Source: Salipiger thiooxidans (GTDB taxonomy: Bacteria > Pseudomonadota > Alphaproteobacteria > Rhodobacterales > Rhodobacteraceae). Taken from it: a stretch of 64,000 nt of DNA. Positions 27,020 to 35,718 of the stretch are shown piece by piece. A program made the position numbers and the translations under genes. The stretch is taken from NCBI RefSeq assembly GCF_900102075.1, contig NZ_FNAV01000002.1:248001-312000 (forward strand), written 5' to 3'. How positions within the stretch are numbered: the stretch's first letter is position 1; each line of letters starts with the position of its first letter. Under the pieces are notes generated by a model. The model ran no database searches, was not told the origin of the DNA, and saw nothing but the letters and a program-made list of their open reading frames with translations.

Positions 27020-27949
27020 ATGACGGCCCTCATCGACATCATCCTGCCGGTCTTCCTCGTGATCGGCGCCGGCTATCTCGCCGCGTGGCGCGGGCTGCTG
27101 CCCGAAAACGCCATCGACGGGCTCATGGGCTTCACCCAGACCATCGCCATTCCCTGCCTGCTGTTCAGCGCCATGTGGAAGCTCGACCTCGGCGCCAATT
27201 TCTCGGCACCGCTGCTGATCTCCTTCTACACCGGCGCCAGCGCGGGCTTCCTCGCGGGGCTGCTGGGCGCGCGGCTGCTGTTCGGGCGCGACTGGCAGGA
27301 CAGTGTCGCCATCGGCTTCGCCTGCCTCTTCTCGAACTCGCTGCTGCTCGGCCTGCCGATCACCGAGCGCGCCTACGGCACCGACGCGCTGGCGGGGAAC
27401 TACGCGATCATCGCCATGCACTCGCCGTTCTGCTACGCCCTCGGCATCACCGCGATGGAGATCGCCCGGGCCCAGGGCACCGGGCTGCGCCGGCTGCCGG
27501 TGACGGTGGCGCGCGCCATGTTCCGCAATGGGCTGGTGATCGGCATCATCATCGGCGTCGCCTTCAACCTCGGGAGTGTCAGCCTGCCGAACCCGGTGGT
27601 GCAGGCGCTCGAGATGGTCACCCGCACCGCCCTGCCCGCAGCGCTCTTCGCGCTCGGCGGCATCCTGTTCCGCTACCGCCCCGAGGGCGACCTGCGCACG
27701 GTGCTCTACGTCTGCGCCATCTCGCTCGGGCTGCACCCGGCGATCACCTGGGGTCTGGGCTCGGCCTTCGGGCTGTCGACCGACTCGCTGCGCTCGGGCG
27801 TGGTAACCGCGGCCATGGCGCCGGGCGTGAACGCCTATGTCTTCGCCAACATGTACGGCCGCGCCAAACGCGTCGCCGCCACCGCGGTGCTTCTGGCGAC
27901 GGGGCTCTGCATCGTCTCGAGCTGGGTCTGGCTGCACCTGCTGCCCTGA
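27020..27949 (+). CDS. AEC-family transporter (auxin efflux carrier/malonate-type permease)
   Basis: 309 residues and about ten membrane helices in two five-helix halves. Family features: an N-terminal IILPVFLVIGAGYLAAWRG, an IPCLLFSAMWKLDL segment closing the first crossing, FACLFSNSLLLGLPI mid-protein, LPAALFALGGIL and a C-terminal TAAMAPGVNAYVFANMYG. Members export or import small organic acids by secondary transport; the substrate is unknown. It stands alone, facing the convergent YidE-type transporter, whose stop lies 19 bases away. Confidence 0.9.
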   Translation: MTALIDIILPVFLVIGAGYLAAWRGLLPENAIDGLMGFTQTIAIPCLLFSAMWKLDLGANFSAPLLISFYTGASAGFLAGLLGARLLFGRDWQDSVAIGFACLFSNSLLLGLPITERAYGTDALAGNYAIIAMHSPFCYALGITAMEIARAQGTGLRRLPVTVARAMFRNGLVIGIIIGVAFNLGSVSLPNPVVQALEMVTRTALPAALFALGGILFRYRPEGDLRTVLYVCAISLGLHPAITWGLGSAFGLSTDSLRSGVVTAAMAPGVNAYVFANMYGRAKRVAATAVLLATGLCIVSSWVWLHLLP

Positions 27950-27968
27950 CCCGCTGCCCTGACCGGCC

Positions 27969-29639
27969 TCACATCGCGAACAGCATCAGCACCAGGAGCT
28001 GCGGCGCAAAGATCCGCAGCCCCATGACCAGCGGGTAGACCGCGGCGTAGGACACCGACGCCGCGGCCGAGGGGCTCTGGGCGTTGGCGAAGGCAAGCGC
28101 CGGCGGATCGGTCATCGAGCCCGCCAGCACGCCGCAGAGCGCGAGGTAGTTGAAGCCGAAGACCAGCCGCGCCACGAAGCCCACCAGCAAGAGCGGCACC
28201 AGCGTGATCATCACGCCATAGCCCACCCAGGCGAGGCCGTCGCCGGTGATCAGCGTGTCGAGGAACCGGTCCCCGGCCTTGAGCCCCACCACCGCAAGGA
28301 ACAGGATGATGCCGAACTCGCGCAGCGCGTGGTTGGCCACCGGCGGCATCACCCAGGTAAAGGGCCCCCAGCTGCCCAGCCGCCCGAGCAGGATCGCCAC
28401 CACCAGCGGCCCGCCCGCGAGCCCCAGCTTCAGCGGCGCCGGCAGTCCGGGAACGGCGATCGGGATGCTGCCCAGCAGCACCCCCAGCACGATGCCGAGG
28501 AACACGCCCGGGAAATCCACCTCGTCGAGCCTCCGGCTCTCGTCGCCGAGAATGCCGCGCACCCGGTCGATGCTGTCGCGCGGGCCGACGACGGTGACGA
28601 TGTCGCCGAACTCGAGCGTGCTGTCGCCCTGCGCGGGCAGCTCGGTCCCGGCCCGGTTGATGCGCGACACCGAGACGCCGTAGCTCTCCTCGAGCCGCAG
28701 CGACCGCAGCCGGTGCCCCGAGGCGTGGCGGTCGGTGACCACGACGCGCGCCCACGCGAGGTCGGTGCCCTTGGTGGTGAGCGGCGCCGCGGCCTCGCTG
28801 CCCAGCACCAGCCGCATCGCCTGCAGCTTCTCGGTGGGCCCGACGAGGTGCAGCACGTCGCCGCAGGCCAGCACGCTGTCGCGCTGTGGCACCAGCAGCG
28901 CCCCGTCCTTGCGCATCCGCGAGGGTACAACGCCGGCGTCGAACAGTCCCGGCACCTCGGCCAGCCGCAGCCCGTCGAGGTTGCGGTTCTCGACCACCAC
29001 GTCGAGCGACGGCAGCGAGCCCGACCCGCGGCGGCGCTGCGCGTCATAGGCCTCGGCCTCGGCGGGAATGTCGACGCGGGTGATAAAGCGCAGCAGCAGC
29101 ATCGACAGCAGGATGCCCACGATGCCGAAGGGATAGGCCACCGCATAGCCCAGCGACGGCATCGCCACCGCGTCGGCGCCCGCGCCCACGTCCGCAAGCG
29201 CCTGCGTCGCGGCACCGAGCCCGGGCGTGTTGGTCACCGCCCCCGACATGATCCCCACCAGCGCCTGCACCGGCACGTCGAAGGCGAAATGCACCGCCAG
29301 CGTCACCAGCACGCCGAGCACCACCACCGACGCCGCGGCGAGGTTCAGCTGCAGCCCCGAGCGGCGCAACGAGCCGAAGAAGCCGGGCCCGACCTGGATG
29401 CCGATGGTGAAGACGAAGAGGATCAGCCCGAATTCGCGCACGAACTCCATCATCTCGGCGTTGAAATGCAGCCCGAGCCGCGCGGAGACGTCACCGAGCG
29501 CGATGCCCGCGAAGAGCACCCCGCCGATGCCCAGCCCGACGCCGCGGATGCTGAGACGCCCAAGCAGCAGCCCGAGCACGCCCGCCAGCGCCAGCGCCAT
29601 GGTGGCCTGCGCCACCTCTCCCAAGTTGAGCCCGGTCAT
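27969..29639 (-). CDS. YidE/YbjL-type transporter with two RCK-C domains (AspT family)
   Basis: 556 residues. Two membrane blocks (residues about 10-185 and 380-556) flank a cytoplasmic region with two TrkA-C/RCK_C modules (the first around VENRNLDGLRLAEVPGLFD, the second around VVTDRHASGHRLRSL). Asp-Al-exchanger duplication is evident from GIQVGPGFFGSLRRSG in the first block and GLKAGDRFLDTLI in the second. AspT exchanges aspartate and alanine; YidE/YbjL homologues are of unknown substrate. Here no decarboxylase neighbour supports Asp/Ala exchange, so only the family is assigned. Confidence 0.88.
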   Translation of the reverse strand: MTGLNLGEVAQATMALALAGVLGLLLGRLSIRGVGLGIGGVLFAGIALGDVSARLGLHFNAEMMEFVREFGLILFVFTIGIQVGPGFFGSLRRSGLQLNLAAASVVVLGVLVTLAVHFAFDVPVQALVGIMSGAVTNTPGLGAATQALADVGAGADAVAMPSLGYAVAYPFGIVGILLSMLLLRFITRVDIPAEAEAYDAQRRRGSGSLPSLDVVVENRNLDGLRLAEVPGLFDAGVVPSRMRKDGALLVPQRDSVLACGDVLHLVGPTEKLQAMRLVLGSEAAAPLTTKGTDLAWARVVVTDRHASGHRLRSLRLEESYGVSVSRINRAGTELPAQGDSTLEFGDIVTVVGPRDSIDRVRGILGDESRRLDEVDFPGVFLGIVLGVLLGSIPIAVPGLPAPLKLGLAGGPLVVAILLGRLGSWGPFTWVMPPVANHALREFGIILFLAVVGLKAGDRFLDTLITGDGLAWVGYGVMITLVPLLLVGFVARLVFGFNYLALCGVLAGSMTDPPALAFANAQSPSAAASVSYAAVYPLVMGLRIFAPQLLVLMLFAM

Positions 29640-29970
29640 CGCATCGTTCCTCCTGCCGCCCGCCGCGCGTGGGCGAGTCGCCCGCCAAGTTCATGCCGCC
29701 CTGCAGCAAAACGCAATGCCGGGGACCGCGACCCGGCGCCGCGCAGGGGGATCGGGCCAAAGGATCGGGCAGGCATGGGCCCCGCAGCCCCCCATCCGGG
29801 CCGAGTCGCAGGGCCGCACGCGTGCCGGGGACGGGATGCGCACGGGAAATGCCGCCCTGAGCGCAAAGCTCTGTGCCAAAGCGGTCTCCGAGGGGCAAAT
29901 TCGCGGTTTCGCCCCGTCCTGCGCTTCGCTATACGAGGCGCGTTTGGACCTCCAAAAGGACAGGTGAGCT
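29640..29970. other. Intergenic region between divergent yidE-type gene and purA
   Basis: 331 bases holding the promoters of two divergent genes. No conserved motif, repeat copy or RNA was recognised. A ribosome site (GGACAGGTGAGCT) lies just before the purA ATG. Confidence 0.5.
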
Positions 29971-31266
29971 ATGGCAAACGTGGTCGTCGTGGGCGCCCAG
30001 TGGGGCGACGAGGGCAAAGGCAAGATCGTGGACTGGCTGTCGAGCCGGGCCGACGTGATCGCCCGTTTCCAGGGGGGCCACAACGCAGGCCATACCCTCG
30101 TGATCGACGGCAAGGTGTTCAAGCTCAACGCCCTTCCGTCGGGCGTGGTGCGCGGCGGCAAGATGTCGGTGATCGGCAACGGCGTGGTGCTCGACCCGTG
30201 GCACCTCGTGAAGGAAATCGCGCAGATCCGCGAACAGGGCGTCGAGATCACGCCCGAGACGCTGATGATCGCCGAGAACACCCCGCTGATCCTTCCGATT
30301 CACGGCGAGCTCGACCGCGCCCGCGAAGAGGCCGCCAGCAAGGGCTCGAAGATCGGCACCACCGGCCGCGGCATCGGCCCGGCCTACGAGGACAAGGTCG
30401 GCCGCCGCTCGGTGCGCGTCGCGGACCTTGCCGATCTCGCCACGCTTGAGGTGCGCGTCGACCGCGCGCTGCTGCACCACGACGCGCTGCGCAAGGGCCT
30501 CGGCCTGCCGGCCGTCGACCGCGCGGCGCTGATCGACAGCCTCAAGGAGATCGCGCCCGAGATCCTGAAATACGCAGGCCCCGTCTGGAAGGTGCTCAAC
30601 GAGAAGCGCCGCGCCGGCAAGCGCATTCTCTTCGAGGGCGCACAGGGCGCGCTGCTCGACATCGATTTCGGGACCTACCCCTTCGTCACCTCGTCGAACG
30701 TGATCGCGGGTCAGGCCGCCACCGGCACCGGCATCGGCCCGGGCGGCATCGACTTCGTGCTCGGCATCGTGAAGGCCTACACCACCCGCGTCGGCGAAGG
30801 CCCCTTCCCGACCGAGCTGGATGACGACGACGGCCAGCGCCTCGGCGAGCGTGGCCGCGAGTTCGGCACCGTGACGGGCCGCAAACGCCGCTGCGGCTGG
30901 TTCGACGCGGTGCTGGTGCGCCAGACCTGCGCCACCTCGGGCATGAACGGCATCTCGCTGACCAAGCTCGACGTGCTGGACGGGTTCGAGAAGATCAAGA
31001 TCTGCACCGGCTACCAGCTCGACGGCGAGATCCTCGACCACCTGCCGATCGCCACCGAGCAGCAGGAACGCTGCGTGCCGGTCTACGAGGAGATGGAAGG
31101 CTGGAGCGAGTCGACCGAGGGCGCGCGCTCGTGGAACGACCTGCCCGGCGCCGCGGTGAAATACGTGCGCCGCATCGAAGAGCTGATCGGCTGCCCGGTC
31201 GCCATGCTCTCGACCTCGCCCGAGCGCGAGGACACCATCCTCGTCACCGACCCGTTCGAGGACTGA
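29971..31266 (+). CDS. purA: Adenylosuccinate synthetase
   Basis: 431 residues, full length. N-terminal GTP-binding loop [16 protein letters not shown] with catalytic Asp, the IMP-binding His in [25 protein letters not shown], and [20 protein letters not shown] are all intact; the C-terminus carries the guanine-binding [11 protein letters not shown]. It condenses IMP and aspartate with GTP in the first step to AMP. Its TGA overlaps the ATG of a small DUF2842 gene (TGATG), so they are cotranscribed. purD lies 9 kb away. Confidence 0.97.
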   Translation: MANVVVVGAQWGDEGKGKIVDWLSSRADVIARFQGGHNAGHTLVIDGKVFKLNALPSGVVRGGKMSVIGNGVVLDPWHLVKEIAQIREQGVEITPETLMIAENTPLILPIHGELDRAREEAASKGSKIGTTGRGIGPAYEDKVGRRSVRVADLADLATLEVRVDRALLHHDALRKGLGLPAVDRAALIDSLKEIAPEILKYAGPVWKVLNEKRRAGKRILFEGAQGALLDIDFGTYPFVTSSNVIAGQAATGTGIGPGGIDFVLGIVKAYTTRVGEGPFPTELDDDDGQRLGERGREFGTVTGRKRRCGWFDAVLVRQTCATSGMNGISLTKLDVLDGFEKIKICTGYQLDGEILDHLPIATEQQERCVPVYEEMEGWSESTEGARSWNDLPGAAVKYVRRIEELIGCPVAMLSTSPEREDTILVTDPFED

Positions 31267-31481
31267 TGGCACTCAAGCACAAGACGCGGAAGCGGCTCTC
31301 GCTGCTTCTGCTCGTGGTCTGGCTGCCGCTCTATATCGTGGCGGCAGTCAGCATCGTGAACGCTCTCGACCGGCCGCCGATCTGGGCGGAACTCCTCGTT
31401 TACGTGGCACTCGGGTTCCTCTGGGCCGTGCCGTTCCGCTTCGTCTTCAAGGGCGTCGGCCGCGAAGACCCCGACGCCTGA
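31266..31481 (+). CDS. DUF2842 small membrane protein
   Basis: 71 residues, translated from an ATG overlapping the purA stop (TGATG at 31264-31268). Two hydrophobic helices (LLLLVVWLPLYIVAAVSIV and LLVYVALGFLWAVPFRFVF) are separated by a short DRPPIW loop, with basic residues at the N-terminus (KHKTRKR). The family is common in alphaproteobacteria and has no assigned role. A terminator hairpin follows at 31556. Confidence 0.85.
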   Translation: MALKHKTRKRLSLLLLVVWLPLYIVAAVSIVNALDRPPIWAELLVYVALGFLWAVPFRFVFKGVGREDPDA

Positions 31482-31817
31482 GCGCATGGCCCCCGCGGCC
31501 AAAGGGTCCGGCAGAGGGCCTTGCCGAGAGATAAATGTCGCCTTGCGGCGGCGACAGGGCCTTTGCGAAGGCCCTTCATCTTTCTGATAACGCTCAAAAA
31601 AACACGCCCTTTCCCGACATGATCAAGGCGTGACTGGCCCTGCGGCCAGCTCACTCCGCCCCAGGAAGCGGCGCGCTGGCGCGACCGGGCCATGCGCCAT
31701 GGGCATGGCGGGGCTGTCAAATCAACAGGTGCACGCCCGCTGACTCCGCCCGCCGTTCGCGTTAACGGAACCTCTCGAAAAAATAAGTGTCTCAAGCGCG
31801 AACGGAAAAGTAATAAA
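31482..31817. other. Intergenic region with terminator and MFS promoter
   Basis: 336 bases. The first third ends in the hairpin at 31556-31584. The last 60 bases before the MFS start turn AT-rich (GAAAAAATAAGTG, AAAAGTAATAAAATG), unlike the rest, suggesting the promoter and leader. No further element was seen. Confidence 0.5.
31556..31584 (+). terminator. Rho-independent-like terminator after purA-DUF2842
   Basis: Perfect 8-bp stem AGGGCCTT (31556-31563) and AAGGCCCT (31568-31575) with a TGCG tetraloop, followed by TCATCTTTCT. It lies 75 bases after the DUF2842 stop. Confidence 0.7.
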
Positions 31818-33119
31818 ATGACTGACAGCACCGCCGATTTTGAAACGGCGGCCTCAAAGGGCCAGCCGGTTCTCAACTCCCCCGCCAAGGTTCTGACTGC
31901 GAGCCTCGTCGGCACCACCATCGAGTTCTTCGATTTCTACGTGTATGCCACGGCGGCCGTGCTGGTATTCCCCGCGCTGTTCTTCCCCAACAGCGATCCG
32001 ATGACGGCGCTGCTGGCCTCCTTCGCGACCTTCTCCATCGCCTTCTTCGCGCGCCCGCTCGGCGCCGTGGTCTTCGGCCACTTCGGTGACCGCATCGGCC
32101 GCAAGGCGACGCTGGTCGCCGCCCTGCTCACCATGGGCATCTCGACCGTCGTCATCGGTCTGCTGCCCACCTACGAGCAGATCGGCGTCGTGGCGCCGCT
32201 GCTGCTGGCGCTCTGCCGCTTCGGCCAGGGCTTCGGTCTTGGCGGCGAATGGGGCGGCGCGGTGCTCATGGCGACCGAGAACGCCCCCGAGGGCAAGAAG
32301 AACTGGTACGGCATGTTCCCGCAGCTCGGCGCTCCGGTCGGCCTCTTCCTGTCGTCAGGCCTGTTCTGGATCCTGCTCCAGTTCATGCCGCAGGAGACCC
32401 TCCTGAGCTGGGGCTGGCGCATTCCCTTCGTCGCCTCGCTGGTGCTGATCATCGTCGGCCTCTGGGTGCGCCTGTCGATCACCGAGACTCCGGACTTCCA
32501 GAAGGCCATCGAGAACGAGGAGCGCGTCGCCGTCCCGGTCATCGAGCTCTTCGCCAAGCACAAGGTCTCGATCGTTCTTGGAACCTTCGTGGCGCTGGCG
32601 ACCTTCGTGCTGTTCTACATCTCGACCGCCTACCTGCTCAGCTACAACGTCAAGGTCGTGAAGATCCCCTTCACCGACGCGCTGGCGATCCAGATCTGGG
32701 GCTCCATCGTCTTCGGCATCTTCATCCCGATCGCCGGCCTCTCGGCGGAACGCTTCGGCCGCCGCGAGGTGCTGATCGCGACCACCCTCGCCATCGCCGC
32801 CTTCTCGTTCCTCGTGCCGGTGCTGATGGTCGCGAACGAGGCCCGCATCCTTGGCTTCGTGACGCTGGGCATGGCGCTGATGGGCATGACCTACGGCCTG
32901 ATCGGCACCGCGCTGGCCGCCCCCTTCCCGACCCGGGTGCGCTACACCGGATCGTCGATCACCTTCAACTTCGCGGGCATCTTCGGGGCCTCGCTGGCGC
33001 CCTACATCGCGACCTGGCTGCAGGCCAACCACGGCATCGCCTACGTCGGCTACTACCTCTGCGCCGCCGCGCTGATCACCCTGCTCTGCATCTTCGCGAG
33101 CGCCCGAGGCAAGGTCTGA
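31818..33119 (+). CDS. MFS transporter, metabolite:H+ symporter (MHS/ShiA-type) family
   Basis: 433 residues from ATG 31818; the frame is open further upstream but has no ribosome site or hydrophobic sequence there. Twelve helices. MHS signatures are present: TIEFFDFYVYATAAVLVFP in helix 1, GHFGDRIGRKATLV in the loop 2-3 motif, GFGLGGEWGGAVLMATENAP in helix 5, and SWGWRIPFVASL before the central loop. Family members carry shikimate, proline/betaine, citrate or alpha-ketoglutarate with protons; the substrate is not predictable here. A strong hairpin terminator follows 24 bases after the stop. Confidence 0.92.
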   Translation: MTDSTADFETAASKGQPVLNSPAKVLTASLVGTTIEFFDFYVYATAAVLVFPALFFPNSDPMTALLASFATFSIAFFARPLGAVVFGHFGDRIGRKATLVAALLTMGISTVVIGLLPTYEQIGVVAPLLLALCRFGQGFGLGGEWGGAVLMATENAPEGKKNWYGMFPQLGAPVGLFLSSGLFWILLQFMPQETLLSWGWRIPFVASLVLIIVGLWVRLSITETPDFQKAIENEERVAVPVIELFAKHKVSIVLGTFVALATFVLFYISTAYLLSYNVKVVKIPFTDALAIQIWGSIVFGIFIPIAGLSAERFGRREVLIATTLAIAAFSFLVPVLMVANEARILGFVTLGMALMGMTYGLIGTALAAPFPTRVRYTGSSITFNFAGIFGASLAPYIATWLQANHGIAYVGYYLCAAALITLLCIFASARGKV

Positions 33120-33142
33120 AGACCGGCCTGTCCCGAGAAACG

Positions 33143-33175
33143 AAAGCGGCGGACCCGAGGGCCCGCCGCTTTATT
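33143..33175. terminator. Bidirectional terminator between MFS and yciB genes
   Basis: AAGCGGCGG (33144-33152) pairs with CCGCCGCTT (33163-33171), followed by TATTCT on the plus strand and preceded by GAAA (TTTC on the minus strand). It serves both converging genes. Confidence 0.85.
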
Positions 33176-33195
33176 CTGTCCGGTGCTCAGGGGGG

Positions 33196-33807
33196 CTATT
33201 CCGCCTTCCCCTCGGCCTCTTCGATGCCGTAGCGCTTGAAGAGCTTGCCCTGCGTCATGAAGAAGGCAAACACCGCGGCGGTGAGGCCGAAAGTCTTGAA
33301 ATAGACCCAGCTCTCGGTGCTCATCGTGCGCCAGATCACCTCGTTCAGCAGCGCGAGCCCGAAGAACAGCGCCGTGACGCGCCTGGTGAGGATCATCCAG
33401 CCCTCGCGCTTGAGCGGCATCACCCCCTCCATCACGGTCCGCAGGTAGCTTTCGCCCCGCAACAGGCCGATGCCGAGCGCAGTGCCGAAGAGCAGGTAGA
33501 TCAGCGTGGGCTTCATCTTGAAGAAACGGTCGTCGTTGAGCCAGACCGAGAGCCCGCCGAAGACCACGATCAGCACCGAGGTGACGATCTGCATCGGGCT
33601 CAGGTGACCGGTGAGCTTCCAGAGCGCCGCGGTGCAGGCCAGCATCAGCGGGATGAAGCCTGCGGTGACGAGGATGAAGCCCTGATACTCGGTGCCGCCG
33701 AGAGTGAAGGTCCGGTCCTTCAGGAGCAGGTAGGCGGCGAAGAAGACGAGGATCGGGCCGATCTCGAGCGCCGACTTCAGGAAAGGGTTGATCTGTTTCG
33801 CGGCCAT
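33196..33807 (-). CDS. yciB: Inner membrane septation protein YciB/IspZ family
   Basis: 203 residues, slightly longer than the E. coli protein. Five to six helices; family landmarks are NPFLKSALEIGPILVFFAAYLL at the N-terminus, NDDRFFKMKPTLIYLLFG in the middle, and NEVIWRTMSTESWVYFKTFG in the last third. E. coli YciB is linked to cell division and envelope integrity; the mechanism is unclear. It converges on the MFS gene. The 380-base region upstream carries two dispersed-element copies, and ftsY ends beyond that. Confidence 0.92.
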   Translation of the reverse strand: MAAKQINPFLKSALEIGPILVFFAAYLLLKDRTFTLGGTEYQGFILVTAGFIPLMLACTAALWKLTGHLSPMQIVTSVLIVVFGGLSVWLNDDRFFKMKPTLIYLLFGTALGIGLLRGESYLRTVMEGVMPLKREGWMILTRRVTALFFGLALLNEVIWRTMSTESWVYFKTFGLTAAVFAFFMTQGKLFKRYGIEEAEGKAE

Positions 33808-33903
33808 GCGGCTCTCCCGTTGTTTGCACGAGAGATAGCCGCGGCGGCGCCGGTTCTCAATGGCAGGCGGTGCACTGTCGGAGGTGGCGGGATGCCTCCG
33901 GCG

Positions 33904-33925
33904 GGAGTTTATCTTGCAAGATGAA
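33904..33925 (-). repeat. Dispersed intergenic element, copy E
   Basis: Minus-strand copy: TTCATCTTGCAAGATAAACT then CC, next to CGCCGGAGGC. The first of a direct repeat pair with copy F; the shared unit includes the hairpin GGAGGTGGCGGGATGCCTCC on the plus strand. Confidence 0.8.
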
Positions 33926-34002
33926 GGAGCGGGGGCTGGTGCGGAGTGCCGGTGCGCGATGACGGGCGCTTCGCGGGCGGAGGCGGCAGGACGCCTCCGG
34001 CG

Positions 34003-34024
34003 GGAGTTTATCTGGCAAGATGAA
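34003..34024 (-). repeat. Dispersed intergenic element, copy F
   Basis: Minus-strand copy: TTCATCTTGCC then AGATAAACTCC, next to CGCCGGAGGCG. Exactly 99 bases from copy E in the same orientation, with the hairpin GGAGGCGGCAGGACGCCTCC. Confidence 0.8.
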
Positions 34025-34152
34025 GGAGGGGGTGCTCCTTGCCGAGGGGCGTGCCTGTGTTGGCGGTCCGTGTGCCGTGGTCGCTTGGGGCGCGGCGCAT
34101 GGGAGGAGGAGGTTTGGCGGCGCCGCTCGGGCGGTGTGTCCGAGCGGTGTGA

Positions 34153-34190
34153 GGGGCCGGGCGCGCATTTGGGCGCGCGCCCGGGCCCTG
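34153..34190 (-). terminator. Strong GC hairpin after ftsY
   Basis: On the minus strand GGGCCCGGGCGCGC pairs (one mismatch/bulge) with GCGCGCCCGGCCC around a CCCAAAT loop, beginning right after the ftsY stop. No T-run follows, so it may protect the 3' end or act with Rho. Confidence 0.5.
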
Positions 34191-35552
34191 TCAGCCGTTG
34201 TCGAGGCCAGTGAGGGCCGCGGCGAATTCCTCGGGATCGAAGGGGGCGAGGTCGTCGATCTGTTCGCCCACGCCGATGGCGTGGATCGGCAGGCCGAAGC
34301 GGTCGGCCAGCGCCACCAGCACGCCGCCCTTGGCGGTGCCGTCGAGCTTGGTCATGACCAGCCCCGAGACGTCCGCCACCTGCCGGAAGATCTCGACCTG
34401 GTTGAGCGCGTTCTGGCCGGTGGTGGCGTCGAGCACCAGGAGCGTGTTGTGCGGGGCGTCTGGGTCCTTCTTGCGGATCACGCGGACAATCTTGGCCAGC
34501 TCCTCCATCAGGTCCTGGCGGTTCTGCAGGCGGCCTGCGGTGTCGATCATCAGCAGGTCCGCGCCCTCGGCCTGGGCCTTGCTCATGGCGTCGAAGGCGA
34601 GGCTCGCCGGGTCCGAGCCCTCGGGCGCGGTCAGCACCGGCACGCCGGCGCGCTGGCCCCAGACCTGAAGCTGCTCGACGGCGGCGGCGCGGAAGGTGTC
34701 ACCGGCCGCGATCACCACCGACTTGCCCGCAGCACGGAACTGCGAGGCGAGCTTGCCGATGGTCGTTGTCTTGCCCGAGCCGTTCACGCCGACCACCAGC
34801 ACCACCTGCGGCTTTTTGGGGTAGAGCGGCAGCGGCCGCGCCACCGGCTCCATGATCCGGGCGACCTCGCCGGCGAGCGCCTGCTTGATCTCCTGCGTCG
34901 AGACGCGCTTGCCGAAGCGCCCCTCGGCGATGTTGGCGGACACCCGCAGCGCCGTGTCGACGCCCATGTCGGCGGCGATCAGCAGCTCCTCGAGGCTTTC
35001 CAGCATCTCGTCGTCGAGCACGCGGCGCACCACAGGGGCGCCCGCCGGTTCGCGGCCGAAGAGGCGCCCGAGGAAGCCGCTGCGCGGGGTCTCGGTCGGA
35101 GTCTCGGTCGGGGTCTCGACCGGCGGGGACACCGGTTCGGGGTCGCGCGGCACCGGCATCTCGAGCGGCGGCGGCGGTGCGATCTCGGGCGCGGGCGCGG
35201 GCATCGGATCGGCGGGCGGCGTCGCGTCGGGGCCCGGAGCCGGGGTCCCGGCCGGGGTCGGCGCGGGATCGGACGGGGGAACGATCTCGCCCGGGGTCTG
35301 CGGCGGCGTCTCGCTGGGCGTGGGCGCCGGCGTCTCGACCGGGGGCTCGGGCGTCTCGGCGGGCGGCGGCGGCACGTCCGCCGGGGCGGGCGTCGGGGTC
35401 GCCGGTTGCGGCGTGGGCGTCGGCGTCGGCGTCGGCGAGGACGGCTCGGGCGCGTCCTCGGTGCCGCCCTCCTGCATGATGGCGTCGAGCCCTTCCTCGA
35501 GTTTCGAGGAGGACTTGAAGAGCTTGTTCTTGAGCTTGCCGAAGAAGGACAT
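34191..35552 (-). CDS. ftsY: Signal recognition particle receptor FtsY with a proline-rich linker
   Basis: 453 residues. The NG domain occupies about residues 157-453: N-domain helices (LDDEMLESLEELLIAADMG, 179-197), G1 GVNGSGKTTTIGKLA (255-269), DTFRAAAVEQL (285-295), G3 DTAGRLQNRQDLM (337-349), G4 TKLDGTAKGG (401-410). The usual acidic A domain is replaced by a short amphipathic start (FFGKLKNKLFKSSSKLEEGL) and a roughly 115-residue Pro/Thr/Ala/Glu linker (about 40-156) with PTPTPTPTPQP and many TP repeats. It receives ribosome-SRP complexes at the inner membrane through GTP-dependent pairing with Ffh. The basic amphipathic N-terminus probably binds membrane. Divergent from the transglycosylase gene. 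Confidence 0.95.
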   Translation of the reverse strand: MSFFGKLKNKLFKSSSKLEEGLDAIMQEGGTEDAPEPSSPTPTPTPTPQPATPTPAPADVPPPPAETPEPPVETPAPTPSETPPQTPGEIVPPSDPAPTPAGTPAPGPDATPPADPMPAPAPEIAPPPPLEMPVPRDPEPVSPPVETPTETPTETPRSGFLGRLFGREPAGAPVVRRVLDDEMLESLEELLIAADMGVDTALRVSANIAEGRFGKRVSTQEIKQALAGEVARIMEPVARPLPLYPKKPQVVLVVGVNGSGKTTTIGKLASQFRAAGKSVVIAAGDTFRAAAVEQLQVWGQRAGVPVLTAPEGSDPASLAFDAMSKAQAEGADLLMIDTAGRLQNRQDLMEELAKIVRVIRKKDPDAPHNTLLVLDATTGQNALNQVEIFRQVADVSGLVMTKLDGTAKGGVLVALADRFGLPIHAIGVGEQIDDLAPFDPEEFAAALTGLDNG

Positions 35553-35718
35553 GGACGGGACCCCTGATCTGCCGTTCCCCCTCAGATAGAGCGTTTCGGG
35601 CGGAAGCTAAAGCACCCGGCGGCGGTTTGTGTCTTAGATGCCGTTCAGCACCCGCGCGGGGCCGCCCGCGACGAAACTGTGAGTTGACCTCCGGCGGCGG
35701 GCGCGGCCAAGTGACGGC

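Larger units (their letters stand above)
33808..34152. other. Intergenic region with a tandem pair of dispersed elements
   Basis: Two copies (E, F) in the same orientation, 99 bases apart, each preceded by an inverted repeat of the form GGAGG..GCCTCC. The unit of about 60 bases is therefore duplicated. No gene is supported; open frames here read through both copies. Confidence 0.6.

Noticed and set aside
34020-35567. Long plus-strand open frame (515 codons) opposite ftsY
   Set aside because: Low-complexity Gly/Arg/His-rich shadow of the proline-rich FtsY linker.
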